Below are positions 10,540 to 22,569 of a stretch of 64,000 nucleotides of DNA, in pieces. The DNA is from Tyto alba. Lineage: Eukaryota > Chordata > Aves > Strigiformes > Tytonidae. How positions within the stretch are numbered: the first letter of the stretch is position 1; each line of letters begins with the position of its first letter. Position numbers and translations under genes: made by a program. The stretch is taken from contig NW_024881300.1 in NCBI RefSeq assembly GCF_018691265.1, positions 6,747,546-6,811,545 on the forward strand, read 5' to 3'. The notes below the pieces were generated by a model. That model made no database searches, was not told the origin of the DNA, and saw only the letters and a list, made by a program, of their open reading frames with translations.

Positions 10540-13500
10540 ACTTTAGTGAAAGCAATCTTGCTGCCTTGTAATAGCTGCATTTTCATTGCTGCTTTGTTCC
10601 TCAGGTGTCATGAATGTGAAAATTCACCATTTTCCCTAACTCACCCCACACACTGCAAGATTCTTGAGCATGTTGTTAGTTCTAGGTGCTTTTCTAACTA
10701 TGAAAAGGCAAAGAGTCAGAAAGGGGCAGTGCTTCTATTGATATTTTTCTTCTCTTCCTGGATAGTTTTACACATAGGCTACTGGGCATTTTGGTCTCTT
10801 TGGAGATGGCTTTTTTTTCTCTTTAACCAGTACTGTTTGAAAGGAAGTCAAACTGGGAGGTGTGATTTGAAGTGTTAATTCCTATATCTACTCACTTGTA
10901 TTTCAGTAGTATCTTAGCATTTTCATTACACATGCAAAATTCAAAAGCACTAAAAATTTACAAAATAAGAACATTTCTTCACTGTTATTATGCTATTTTG
11001 GGAGACAGCCATTGTACAAAATACCCTTGATGTGAAGATGTTAAGCAGGTGTGTGATTGTTGTCATGAGCTAGGAAGTACTTAAGGCTTGCTTTGTTTTC
11101 CATATTGTATATGGGCAGAAGCAAGGAGCATTATTAAAATACGCAAAGCTCTCTAGTTGGGCATCCATTGAATAATCTGAGTGTGAAGATTTTTTCAAGC
11201 AGAGGTCAGAGGAAACACTTTACTAAGTAACTAGAAGTTCATTTATCCTAGGAAAGGACATAGGAGTAATGGTTGATAGTGTGACTAAGATATTTCTTTT
11301 GGTTTAAGTGGGATATGAAATCTTGCTGTTAAAGATAGATTCCAATGAAAAAGCAGTGAATGTAGTCTTAGGGAAGTATTACTTAGACAATACTTTCTTA
11401 ACCAGTTTTAGGAAACTGGTTATCTTCAATTTTTTTTTCTTCTTGTTATACTCTAAACAGTGAATGTTTAGTATTTACAGGTTTCTTTTCCCTTTGACTT
11501 GAAAAGAATTATATCAGTGATTTCAGTCTCTTTGAAAGTTAATCTTCTAAGGCAAAGGAAGGAGAAGTTCTAAAAAAAAATATATTAAATTATGCTTTTT
11601 CTATGTTTCTGTTGTTTTTGAGGTTACTTAAGAGTGGTGAGAGTGGTTGTCTGGCTTCTGTGAAGTAAATGTAGAATTTCCCTGCCTTATCAAAAGTAGT
11701 TAATCTTTGTTATATGATAGTTTCATAATTTTTGTTTATATTATGGAAAGAGGGCTTCTAATTAGAGAACTATAAAAAAAATATACAATGATGTCAGGAT
11801 GGAAGCATGTTTTATGAATGACAATTTTTAAAATTGTAGGTCAATTCTTATTTTTCAACATTTTCTGAAAGGGATGAACATTTGAATATCAGGAATTTGC
11901 ATCATATTTATAAATAAAAAAACCTCACAGTACTTATTAATTTTACTAATGGAGTAAGTTTTGAAAATCTATTTCATGTCTTAAAAAGTAATTACTAACT
12001 TACTATTTGGATTCTTCAAAGAAGAAGGGGTAGACGAAGATTGTAAAATAAATGTGACCCAAGGTTAGCTGATGGGCAAATCTTTGACTTTAATGAGGAG
12101 ATTTCATAACTTCCTCTGTGAATGGATTACTGGGTTACCTACAAATATTTGTATGCTTATATGCAAAAATAACTAAGCAGTAGGAGAATTGATTTGGTTC
12201 CCCCCTCCTCTTGCCCTCACTTCATAATTGATACTTTGTGGGACTTATTTCAAAATTTGTTCTCTTGTACTATGTGTAAGTTGAATGGGCCTGATATTTT
12301 TTATACCAAAAAAAAAAAAATAGAAATGTGCTTCTCTTTATTCAGATATCAAAATTGCCTACTATGATCTGTATTTACAGCTGTTTGGAAAACAGATGAA
12401 GCAAGTTTTCAGCCTAAGTAACAAACTGCACAGACATACTCCTCCATTAAGAGTTGCTTGTGTAAGCATATCACATTTCCTGGAATGTAAACCACATTTA
12501 AAAATATATTTTATATGTTGTAAATCCTATTAAAGCACTGAAATTAACTCAGGTATTTTTTTATATTTGCTTCTACTTAGCAGCATTTGTAGCAGCACTT
12601 TCAAATGTATAGCTGCTTTCCATGTGTTTCTGCATGGTAATGAGCAAACATGAATACTTGTTATTGTACTTTTTTCTTCTTGCAACAATGTACTTAAAAG
12701 TAGTTTTGCCATTCAGTCTAGTTCTCCTAATTATGCTGCATATGCATCAGTAAACAACATGAAGATGCAAAATGTAATTTTAGGGGAACTAATTAAATTT
12801 TGAATTCAAAGCACATCACAAAAATTATTTGAATGTCTTTAAGAAAGTCGAAAATCCTACAAGCTGCTCCAGTTCTTCTAAATCCCTACCCCTCTGAAAC
12901 CAAGAAAATGAATATTCAGTATTTTTTCCATTTGAGTCCCTTGACATGCTATTGATTCACTTTATTTTCCCAACAATTTCTGACAGATTTCCCAATGTGG
13001 ATTACTTATGTGCTTTGATATTCATTTTGTGACTGCCTTTGAAAAGCACATAAAAATTAGAGCTGCAGCAAACTGTTCCCTAGAGCTACAGACTAGTGAA
13101 CACAACCCTTGGAATTAGTGTGTTCACTATGGCTGACATCTGCAATATGGTATTTTCAGCATCCGACATACTGAGTATTAACTGAAAGTAGAAAGTGTTG
13201 AAGAGGTAGGAATTAACAACTGTTTCATTGGCTTATGGTAACATTATTGAAAGAAGTTTAACATTCTGAAAGGTATGTTCCTTCCATGTTCTATCTCTGC
13301 ATGGTATATTTCAGTTATGTTTAGTCAATACACTTTATATACATTTTAAGTATGTAAAAAATAAATGAGAGAATTAATAGACTTTCAGGTAAGAAGAATG
13401 GTATTAACATTAATGCAAGATGAAAGAAAATAACATAAATCTGAAAGTGAAGACCTAATGTTGAGTAAATTATTGTAGAATTTCTGTGTTTAGAAGGTGG

Positions 13501-14480
13501 CTTTCTGAAATATATTTGTTATTCTCAGTAACTGATCTGAACAACCTAGTGAAGAGACAGTCACCTTCACCCCTAGTGAAGGGGTCAGAGTGTATTTTTG
13601 TTTCACTGTATGAGCATGCACACATATCTAAGATGTTTTAAAAACCAAACAAATCCCCAAAATCTCCCAAAATACCCACAAAATTTGGAAAACATGACCC
13701 TACAACCCTTCCCACCCAGGGGTTAAGTGGTAGAATGCCTAGTCTAGACAGAATTTGTGGGTCACTGTTCCCTTCTCACAAAGTCTAAACCCCTTTTTTT
13801 CTGCTGTGGGCTGCCTCTTTGTCCACAGCTTGATGTTCCCATTTTGCTAAGGGATCCCTTTCATGTGGAAGTAGGTCTTTTGCTGTCTCACTTTGTTAGA
13901 CATTGAAGGGTGCAGCAGCATATAAATTCTTAAAATTCATGAAGCTGGCCTGTTCTTGTCTTGCTACCAGTTCTGGGGGTGGGGGAGAAGGTTGACCTCA
14001 GCAAGTATGATATCCTTAGAAATGTATGTCTTGAATTTTCTGTTGGTGGAGATTATTAGGTTTCCTATAATAAAGGCCTGGACTAGCTACCTGGTGTTTT
14101 CTGCTCTGGAATCAGATAAAATGGCTTTTCACCAAAAGAATTCAGTCTTCTGTCTCTTAGATCCAAGCCTGTTCTTACCCAAAATCTCTGGAAACAAATT
14201 ATGCAGTTACCATGAAAAGTCAAATTTTTGACCTTTTGATGGGGCCCAGTCAAATCCTATACCTCCACAGCAACTGACAGCACTTAAATTATTTGTGATT
14301 TTTTTTTCTACCTGAGTGACTTCATAAACCTTTAGAAACTTTCTTAATCTGAGATTAGACTGGTATGGTGCATGATATTTTGCTTGAATGGATAAATATG
14401 TGCAAGCAGTTGAGATAAGAATGAGGTTTGAGAACTGAGATAGTTTATACTTACATATTTTTTGAATTATTTTTCAAATT
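10540..14480. other. AT-rich non-coding stretch, nothing recognised
   Basis: Apart from A runs (near 11571 and 12308), I see only single-copy AT-rich DNA. The GTAAGA donor-like site at 13389 has stops in all frames back to the nearest acceptor. There is no transposon or RNA gene. Confidence 0.55.
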
Positions 14481-14492
14481 ATTTTTTTACAG

Positions 14493-14539
14493 ATCTGGGA
14501 GCATTTGTAAAAACACGGGAAAGGAAAGATGCTCTGAAG
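14493..14539 (+). other. candidate 47-nt internal exon (unproven)
   Basis: The interval is preceded by 'attatttttttacag' and followed by GTGAAG, an acceptable but not ideal donor. A stronger GTAAGT lies at 14574, but reading to it meets stops. In the frame expected from the candidate exon at 10483, it reads LGAFVKTRERKDALK, basic and charged as a folded or linker segment would be. It would end in phase 0. The candidate at 22515 needs an incoming phase of 2, so at least one more exon would be required between them. This remains a hypothesis. Confidence 0.25.
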
Positions 14540-14579
14540 GTGAAGAACACTTATTAAGAAGTTAGCAAAGCATGTAAGT

Positions 14580-16440
14580 CATGTACTTAATTTGTAGTGT
14601 GTTAATAACCATATCAAATTGGTATGCCTAAAGTAGCACCTGATGACCTAGGTCCACAGTTTTGGGTAAACACATTAAAGGAACACCATTTCAAATGCAA
14701 ACCAAGGTTTAACACCTGCAGTAATGTTCTAGTTAAAAAAAGCAAACAAAAAGAAACCTCCCAAAATATACAACAAAACCAAATACAGACTGTGAAGACA
14801 GTGTTTGTGTGAATATCAGGCCAGAATAACATTAAGCAGTTCTGCCTGATCCTGATTTTCAGTGCTTTTTAAGTTTTATCCTTATTGGGTTTGTGAGCTC
14901 AGATTTTTAAAAGTCTTTTTCTAGGTAGTTCCTTCAATTTTGGAACCAAACTCACTAAAGAAAATTAGGATTTTAAAACTTGGTGATTCTCTTTGGAACC
15001 TCTTTCAAAAAGAAGTTTAAACTGGATTAATTCAAATTACCTTGGCAAAATCTAAGCACCTAATAATAGTGTCATGAATGAGTTATACCTTGCATGTAAC
15101 CTGCATCACAGTTATGCTTAGGTAAAGTTCAGATCCCAAAATATCATGATGATCATCTTGCTGTATTCTCAACTTGGTATTCTAATTCATGATGTATTCT
15201 ATCTCAAAGAAGAAACGGTTTAACAGCCATTTAGCTTTTAAGCTATAAAATACACTGCTATTAAATTGAGGAAAAGAGGAAGGCCTGTAGGAATTCAAGG
15301 AGGGAATGCAAATCAATTAGGATTGATATTTAATTTGTGCAGTTTCTGGACTAGATTATTAAATTAAGAGATTGTTATCTTGAAGTTCCATAAAATATTC
15401 ACTTAACAGTTTCATAGGAACAAACTAATTGTTCTCTTTATAGTAGGACTTTTTTTTGACTCATGATGAGAATTTTCTGCCAAGCCATCCTTTGCGGTCA
15501 TTTTAGTTTTCTAGACATCTGGATCAACTGATATCAACCAATAGCGGTTACTACTTTGAACTGGAAGTTACTAAGGTTTTCTAGATTTTTGACAGAGATG
15601 ACTTCTGTGGGCAGTCATGTTGACTGTGCATCTATTCCTAAAAAGCTTTTGAATTTGGTCATTCCAGAATAAATTTGGTGGAGAGATAGAAGTCTTAAAG
15701 ATATTTCAGTTCTGTGAGTCCTAGGACAATAAGCAATGGTTAGAAGAAAAAGCTTGTATTCCACAGAGAGGAAAGAGTATGATGTAATCTCAGACTTTAT
15801 TAAAAATCAGGGAAGCCACATGAGCCATCAACCTTGGGGCAAAACTCTGCAGGAAAGGAGCATTCATTACTTTTGCTCCTCCAGAAACTGGTTGGCTTGG
15901 TTTGGAGTCACGTTTACCTAAAGCAAAAATTCCTGTTACTGTGGGAAAAGCCCACACAAGCAGCACAGAAACTTGACCAGTTTATTTAGAAAACTTGACT
16001 ATAAATAATGCTGTCAAATGTGCATGCTATTTTGGAAAAGGGATCAAAATGTTTTGTCTAGCCTTTCTCTCTCCTGTATATTCACAACTGGTTATTCACA
16101 AACAAGCTGCAGTTTTGGAGAGTAAATTCCTTGTGGATGGTGTCAGAAAGTAGTTCGCTATCATGAATCCTTTGCTGGTGCTGTTAGGTTATATCTGAGA
16201 AAGTTTATTTAGTCCAACCTCTTAAGCAGAGCAGGAGTGACTTCCCAGTTAGAGGATGTTGCTCAGGGCTTGCTTATCCAGTAGATTTTAGTAAATGTCA
16301 GAAGCTGAAGATAATATAGTCTCTTTGTGTGACTATTCTAATGATTCAAAACATATTTCTTAGGCCTGCAAGACCTTTTTCTGCAGAACTGCTACCTACC
16401 TGCTTGGTCCTCAGCTGTCACTCCTGCCTGGAGCTATTAT
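14580..16440. other. AT-rich non-coding stretch, nothing recognised
   Basis: Single-copy-looking sequence without repeat signatures. An acceptor-like site at 15441 has no matching donor. Confidence 0.55.
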
Positions 16441-16459
16441 ATTCTAAAACGGATCCTTT

Positions 16460-16660
16460 TCTCTGTGAGAATTCTGTTGTCCCATTTTTCTGGATTGATG
16501 AGATCCCTTTGAATATGACACCACAAGCAATTTGGTATCATCTGCAAAATTGATAAAGGTACATTACACCATGCAGGTCATGTATGACATTGTTAGGTTT
16601 TGAACCACTTCACATTGCTCACCAGTTTCAGCCCTAGTCAAACTGCATCCTTCCCAGTTT
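16460..16660 (-). mobile_element. possible very old CR1/L3-type LINE relic
   Basis: Several short blocks in order resemble the minus-strand copy of the CR1 reverse-transcriptase region. These are 'gatccctttgaat', 'gcaatttggtatcatctgcaaaattg' (the region of the FADD box, with the codons for the box itself roughly preserved) and a following 'gacattgttaggttttgaac' equivalent to the usual 'gttgaacagc' block. Divergence is high and the flanks cannot be delimited. An RM-type search with ancestral CR1/L3 models would decide it. I rate it as suggestive only. Confidence 0.4.
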
Positions 16661-16759
16661 CATTCCTGCTCGCTCAGATGAAATATCACTTGGATCTGTC
16701 GTTTGGCTATATGGCAAATTAGTCTGATTTGAAGAAGTAAACATTGCATCAATCACGAG

Positions 16760-19700
16760 GATCTGCTAAGTTCCTATGGTGGGAAAAGCATCTCTATGAA
16801 AGGAGCCTGGTAAAGATTTTGTCATTGTGGTTTGTCCTTAGAGAGCTATTAATCTTTGTATTCCTGTAACCTGTAAGAAGAATTTGGGGAGATGGCATAG
16901 GTGTACCTCTGAATCATCTCCTTATGGACATGACTGACAATAATTTTGTACTTGGATCTGCAGTTTGGCATGGTCTAATATTGCGTATCTTCAAGGTTTA
17001 TATTTCTGCTGGCACGTAATCTGAAACGTTTGAGTCCTAATCAGACTTGCTTGTTACCTCAAAAGCATATGTCCAAATAGCCATTATAGCCTTTTTATAG
17101 TCGAATAGTCTTTTTATATTCAAAAGGTCACATTTTCTAGCTCAATTTTTATTTTATTTTTCTTTCCTTAAGAGGTCTTGTCACTGGACTGTGCATGTCC
17201 TTGATAAGAGGGAAGATATTCTTAATGGGCATTAAATAATATTCTCTAGTCCTCCTGCTTTTGAGGCGAAGATAGCAGCAACAGAGTTGAATACGTTGCA
17301 GGGATTTATCTGATCATGTTCTACTCTGCTAATTAAAGCTGAGGAGGGTATTTGGGTTTAGGCTGTCCAGCCCACAATGAAGACTTGAAATATGTTCTTT
17401 CCAAGTATGATGTAGCACACACGTATTCAGAAGAATTAATATTATATTAAGCTCAGAGACAAAAGGTATAAATTAGCATTCTGTAGGCAGGTTTTAAACT
17501 CTCTTTAAACTGAACTTTTAAGTCTGTTCAGAAAAATGTCACAGTGTGGATGCTACATCAGAAAACCATTTTTCATTGTCCGTTCCACTACCTATTTTTC
17601 TACTGAGCAAATCTGAGAATTTAAAGATGAAATTTAGCCATCACTCAAAACTTTTTGTTTTCTCATTTCTTGCTTTTTCATATTTTCTTTTTAATTTTTA
17701 AAAATTTCTTGTAATATGTAGTGTTTGCTAATGTCTGTTGCTGGGTGTTTGCAAGAAGCTGCCTCCTCCTTTCTTCTCATTCAGGTCAGATTTAAATAGC
17801 CAATCATTAATTTAGCACAAGACAGGTTGTTCTTTGAGTTAACTTGCCCAGTAGCATGTTTATAACTTCACAGGTGATTATGCTTAATATTTGAGAACTA
17901 GTAATACTAAAAATATTTTTATTCACTGATCTAAAACCAGAAAAATATTCAAAACCATGTTATTCTTTCTGCATTTATACCAAAGCATTTTTTCTGGCAT
18001 TCTGTCAGAATTTTCTTTAAAGAAAATATTTTTCAAAGGCAACTGCTTAGCATGTGTGGAGGAACTAACATGAATGGAATACTTAAACCTCTTATTTTAT
18101 GAAATATATTGTCCTCAGAGCTCTTGCAGTTATGATCTTAGATTAGGTGAAAGCTTAAAATAGGCAAGGAACAAATGCTTTAAGACACTGTTCCATCAAA
18201 TGGCTGAACATTATAATACATTTATCCTAAAAATGTCATTAGAATACCTAATAAGATACTGTAATTTATGCCTGCTTATGATTGCTTGCATAGATCTTGG
18301 TAGGCCTGCTAACATGCTTAGACAAGTGCTCATATATAATCTTTGCAGAATTGTAGCAGTAGTTATACAAAAAATCAATATACTAAGCTAAAATATTGAA
18401 AAATAGGATTTTCTACCAGTTAGATGCACAATATTAAGGTATACTAAGAATTTAATCTATTGAGTTTGCTGGGTGCAATCCTCATTACTTTGTCAGGTTT
18501 TCCACTTTGTAATAAACACTCATAGAAACTTGTGACAATTGCTCTAGCTCTCTGTGTACATTTATCTTCCAATTTGAGGGGTTTTGATATTCTGAGTGTG
18601 ATTTTTGGGGGGTGAGTTGGTTAGTTGGTTGGTTTGTTTTTATGAAAGGAGGTAGGAATGTAATGAGTCCCATGGCTTGATCCTTTCAGGATCCTTTTGT
18701 AGCAAATTTTACTGACTCTGCAACCTGTAATGGCAATCAAGCAAAGATGTTTGTAAACTGTACAGGGCATAGAACAGAAATAACAAGTATAGCAATAGAG
18801 ATCACAGTATTATTAGTACTGTAAAATACGAGTGCTATAATGCTAACCAAGACTAAGGCCCTATTGAGTGGACATGTGTTCAAAGTGAAATAGGAATTAT
18901 TACCTGAAGTCTATCCTACTCCCTAACTTCTGTGACCAGTCCTGAGTGCTTTGGAAACCGCAGTCAGTGCTGTTAAACATTCAGTGGTGGAATTACTTGT
19001 GGCCTTCAGAATTGGGGATTTTCTTTTCTAACATCCTTTTATCCAGTAACAGCACTGTGTGTTAACTCTTAAGTTTGCTTTCATAATGATTATATGAATT
19101 TGGCATATGAAAATTAAGGCATTCTTAAAACTTTCTAAGTTGCAGGCACACTACACACATATTGCTTGAGATCATTCTTGCAAATTCTTTAATTGATTGC
19201 GGAAGTTAGTTTTTATAGTACTGTGTTAGTGGAAAAAATACGTGCCACTACCTTGAAGCAACAAAGATCTGGTTGTGTTTGTGATAGACATTTACATTTG
19301 TAGCTGTCCATAAAGCAAGCAATGATTCAAACTTTTTATATCAGGATGTCGTGGTCTCATATATTCAGTAGCCCTTGGGAAATCATATTCATACAGTAAT
19401 ATGTCTGAACCAGAATTTTGAGTTGTTTTTGCCATCTGGGGTTTTAGCTTTAGTTTCTTCTGGTCATGGGCAGTAGCTTGAAAATGTTTCTGTTTGAGAC
19501 TGTTAATCTTTGATAAATGCCATGTTATGGATAAGTACTTCCCCATTAGTTCAAAGCACATGTATCTCATTTCCATGCAATTAAATGATACTCAGATCCT
19601 AATAAGTGATACATTGCTGATGTTTTTTCCTTTCATTATGCATTTATCTGTTTTCACTCAAGCTGTTAAATAACTGGGATTTCTTACTGATTTAGTCTGA

Positions 19701-21380
19701 ATAGTATTTAATTAAAATGCAGTTTGTGACAGGACTGGTCTTGACTGCCACTGAGATTTTTTCAAGTGCTCTGTTTGTTAGGGCACTTGGCAAAAAAGTA
19801 GAAGAAATGTTTCCTGTCCCACAGAGTCTATAAAACAAATGTCTAATCCAAATTCCCTTGGATTTATTCGTGAAAAATTATCTCTTTTCTGGTTATTTAT
19901 TTATACTAAATAACTATACTTTATATTAAGGTTTCACATTGTTTTCAGATGTGTTAAATTTTTTAAAAACTTTAAAAATGAAATTATTTTTAAAAGTGAT
20001 TGAAATTAAGTCTGTTATCTCTGCAACATTATGCCTTTATTGAACTCAGAAAATGTCCAACTCTGTACTGTTATCTGTGATCCTAGAGATTTCATCTGGG
20101 TTACTGGATTCTTGGCACATTGATATTCAGTATATTTGCAAGATGGTAGGTCTGTAGAAGTGTCTACTTAAAACTTTAAACTGATGTGTGTTGCATAGTT
20201 TAAAATGTCTGTAACAATACTAGGAATTAGCAAGAATGTCGACATTTTGAAAAGAACAAAAACAACTGTTTGTAAATAAGACTTGAAATGGCTAGCTGGA
20301 CATCTCTTGGTATTGGTGACTCAGTATTTTTGTAGTTTTCTGACTTATTAAACTTCTTTATTTTAATTCTGTCCTAATATTGTAAAGTTTTGCTGTGTGT
20401 TGATATAGTAGATGCTGACACAAGTATTCAGCTTTAGGCTATGCCAAGTAGGTAATATAGTTCAGCTGGAGATACCGCTTTGGATCACTTTTTCCCAACT
20501 GTGCTTTTTTTGTTTGTTTCTTGGGTTTTTGTTGTTGTTTAACAATTACTGTCATCTTAAAACTGGTGCAAGAAACTTGTAACATCACACTGAGGAGGTT
20601 GCGTGTCACTACAGTGACAAAGAAAATGATGCTTAGTACATACCAATTACTAAGTCACTGAAGTTTAGCAACAGTTTTCTGTTATAATGTGAAATAGAAT
20701 TGTATTGTGGGATGAACAATACCAAATACAACTTTATAAAAATACTTGTAAGGTAGAGAGTAGTTTAAAGGCATTTTGAATTTTTGAGGCTTGACTGCTC
20801 TGACACATGGTACTGCTACCAGAGGAATCTGATAAGCCTGCTCAAGGATTTTTCTTATCTGTTCCTTGACTACCTTGATCTTTTCCTACTTGTGCCAGTG
20901 CTAACCAGGATTGTTGTATGTCTCCATATATTCAGTTCCATGGTATGGACAAACGATGAATTGTCCTTGGGATTTGCAGAGTTTGGTAGAATCTTATGCT
21001 GGCAGCAAGAGGCAGGCATGCTGGTTTGATTCCTAGTTTACTGAATGGAAAACTAGATTGCTCTGAATTTATTTTTCTTTTTTATTTCAAATGTTACACT
21101 GTATTAAATATGAAGTACTAAATCTACTAATTGGAGTTAACTGTAGATGTAACAAAGGCATCTGACTCTGAGTTGTTGGGGGGAAGAAGGAGAGGGATTC
21201 TTCTGACTCAGAATTTTTGCCCTGATGATGTGAGCTAGCTCTTGCTGAAATTGATAAGAGTATACTTATTTTACCAGGCACTGAACTGAGTTCTAACCAC
21301 AATCTTAGATTGGACAGCTCAGCAATAGGCTTTGCAAAGTAGCCTGTCCTGTTATTCCGAAATATGAGTGCAGATAACAT
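16760..21380. other. AT-rich non-coding stretch
   Basis: No repeat, RNA or confident coding feature was seen. A 96-nt open stretch at 20050-20145 between a weak acceptor and GTAGGT is compatible with chance. A strong acceptor at 17172 has no donor. Short GGTT/TTGG low complexity occurs near 18615-18640. Confidence 0.5.
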
Positions 21381-21387
21381 TGCTTAC

Positions 21388-21456
21388 CTGTTTCTTGCTC
21401 ATGTTGCCCAGTGTGCTCTGCATGTTCCACAAGCAGGCCAGCTGTTTATCATCAAG
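21388..21456 (-). other. candidate 69-nt minus-strand exon (unproven)
   Basis: Read on the minus strand, a moderate acceptor (CTCTGTGACAG) opens a 23-codon phase-0 frame that ends at CAG/GTAAGC, a strong donor. The frame ends LACLWNMQSTLGNMSKKQ, which looks more like protein than most chance frames here. The other strand of the same region also holds a 12-bp inverted repeat, which may explain part of the pattern. The pyrimidine tract is short. I do not recognise the protein. Confidence 0.2.
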
Positions 21457-21474
21457 CTGTCACAGAGCACACTG
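21409..21474. repeat. inverted repeat with 12-bp perfect arms
   Basis: CAGTGTGCTCTG at 21409-21420 and its exact reverse complement CAGAGCACACTG at 21463-21474 are separated by 42 bases. Pairing extends a few more bases outward with one bulge (TTGCC against TGGCC-A). It could fold as a hairpin in RNA or a small cruciform. No transposon ends or target duplications are visible. Confidence 0.75.
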
Positions 21475-22514
21475 TGGCCAGGACCCCACAGTGGGTACTA
21501 AAAGTGTGATATTTTTGGTATGCACATGTACCAGCTAAGGCCTCTAAGCACCTCATGAAACAGGCATCGAGTAAACAAATTAATTTACAGGGAGCAGTCA
21601 GAGGTGTGACCAAAATCTGGGTTTCCCATCTATAGAATTCTGCTACCACAGTTTGAGTGGTGTCACCGAGGAAGAACTGTCCAACCCAGTCCTATCGTTT
21701 GTACTTTTACAGCATGAGGGTGGTACTTATGCAAGCAGCTCCACTAATGCTGCAGAATTTACCTTTAATTTTTACATCAGGCCTATGGTGGCCACTCATA
21801 TGTAAACAGCATAGAAACAAAGGTTAAAAATTCAACAGTTCAGAGGTCTGGATAGTCCCATTTTGGGGGGAGGTGGAGAATTGTTATTTTTTGTGTTGAT
21901 GTGGCAAACAATTCCAATTAAAGTAAGGTTGCTTGTATTTTCCTTTTAAATAGCAATAAAAGAACAAAACCATAAATTTAAGCAGCTTCCTGACTTGCTC
22001 ACCAGTCACTTCTCAGAAAATATTCCTAAGGCTGTTCTAGCTTTCATAATCTTGTAACAATAACATTCCAAGTATCACTTTTTAAATCTATTTGCGTATA
22101 TGAAGCCTGAACAAAATCAAAGTGTATAAACATAACTGGTGAAGAATATAATTTTTAATGTGTTTATTCATTATAACCTTAAAGAAAATATCTGTTTCAG
22201 AATTTAGTATTTGTTAAGTAAGGATTAATCTAGGATAGAAACTGTTGTGACATCCTTGCTTATAGAAAAAATTATTTCTAAATCCAACAACATCCTAAAT
22301 TTCCTTCTAAAAGAAAGGATATCTAGATTGAAGAAGGAAAATAATGTCCATGAAACAGTTGAACATGAGTACTTCCCTGGACTGGGACAAAGGAAATCAG
22401 CTTTCTTTTTTTCTTCTGAATAAGGTGCTCTGCTCAGATTTCATCTCTGTATGATTTTCAGATGTCTTTACATACATGTCTGATTCTTTGTGTCTGTCTC
22501 TCATTCTCTTTCAG

Positions 22515-22562
22515 TTTGTATAGTGAATCTGTGCAGAATTCTACAAATCCTGTGGAACTAAG
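22515..22562 (+). other. best candidate internal exon (48 nt)
   Basis: This is the best splice-like pair I found. The upstream run 'gtctctcattctctttcag' (22496-22514) is a textbook acceptor and AAG/GTGAGT is an ideal donor. Only one frame is open. It needs two bases from the exon before, reads LYSESVQNSTNPVEL, and leaves AG for the next codon (phase 2 in, phase 2 out, so skippable without a frame change). Polar, Ser/Asn-rich content with one N-x-T sequon suggests an extracellular or disordered segment. Length and symmetry would suit an alternatively spliced small exon of a long gene with multi-kilobase introns. I do not recognise the gene, and a pseudo-exon is not excluded. Confidence 0.4.
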
Positions 22563-22569
22563 GTGAGTG

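Noticed and set aside
17172..17300. Strong acceptor with two open frames
   Set aside because: No usable donor before the stops.
20050..20145. 96-nt open interval before GTAGGT
   Set aside because: Weak acceptor, hydrophobic chance-like peptide, and a phase that does not connect to neighbouring candidates.
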